This document shows positions 47,772 to 47,784 of a DNA stretch of 47,784 nucleotides, piece after piece. Source of the stretch: Bacillota bacterium (lineage in GTDB: Bacteria > Bacillota > Limnochordia > JAAZLZ01); the NCBI GenBank assembly GCA_012521755.1, contig JAAYLV010000072.1, forward strand, positions 1 through 47,784, given 5' to 3'. The translations under genes were made by a program, and so were the position numbers. Numbering within the stretch: the stretch's first letter is position 1; each line of letters starts with the position of its first letter. The notes under the pieces were generated by a model. The model ran no database searches. It saw only the letters and a list, made by a program, of their open reading frames with translations, and was not told the DNA's origin.

Positions 47772-47784
47772 GCCTATGGTGGCC

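Overview
The window is a chromosomal segment from a spore-forming, Gram-positive-type (Firmicutes-like) bacterium. From left to right it contains: tRNA-Glu; an orphan DNA methyltransferase; a trmK/nif3/zinc-ribbon/rnpB housekeeping block; a minus-strand organic-acid uptake block (TctC-TctA-TctB and a GltP-type symporter); a division/cell-wall cluster (mraZ-rsmH-ftsL-PBP/spoVD-murE-murF-mraY-ftsW-murG-murC-murA-ftsQ-ftsZ) that lacks murD and ftsA at their usual places; a sporulation block with inverted spoIIGA-sigE facing ftsZ and divergent sigG-spoIIR; ylmC, nrdR and a YlmD-like gene; ftsK/spoIIIE, a rodZ-like gene, a UPF0182 gene and spoIIP; a second murC; a helicase island; a Cys/His-rich P-type metal ATPase; and a 5'-truncated LivF-like ABC ATPase. 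The helicase island has two SNF2 helicase + YqhG-like partner cassettes in opposite orientation flanking an MrfA/YprA-type DUF1998 helicase. The most interesting items are (1) this paralogous SNF2/YqhG cassette pair around an MrfA-like helicase, with one half translationally coupled to a second murC; (2) a hairpin burying the spoIIP ribosome-binding site, with a candidate sigma-E promoter whose start would fall inside the hairpin; (3) a 16-bp hairpin burying both SD and start codon of ylmC; and (4) the rearranged spoIIGA-sigE/sigG-spoIIR module with zero-gap convergence on ftsZ. All family calls were made by reading motifs; no database search was run.
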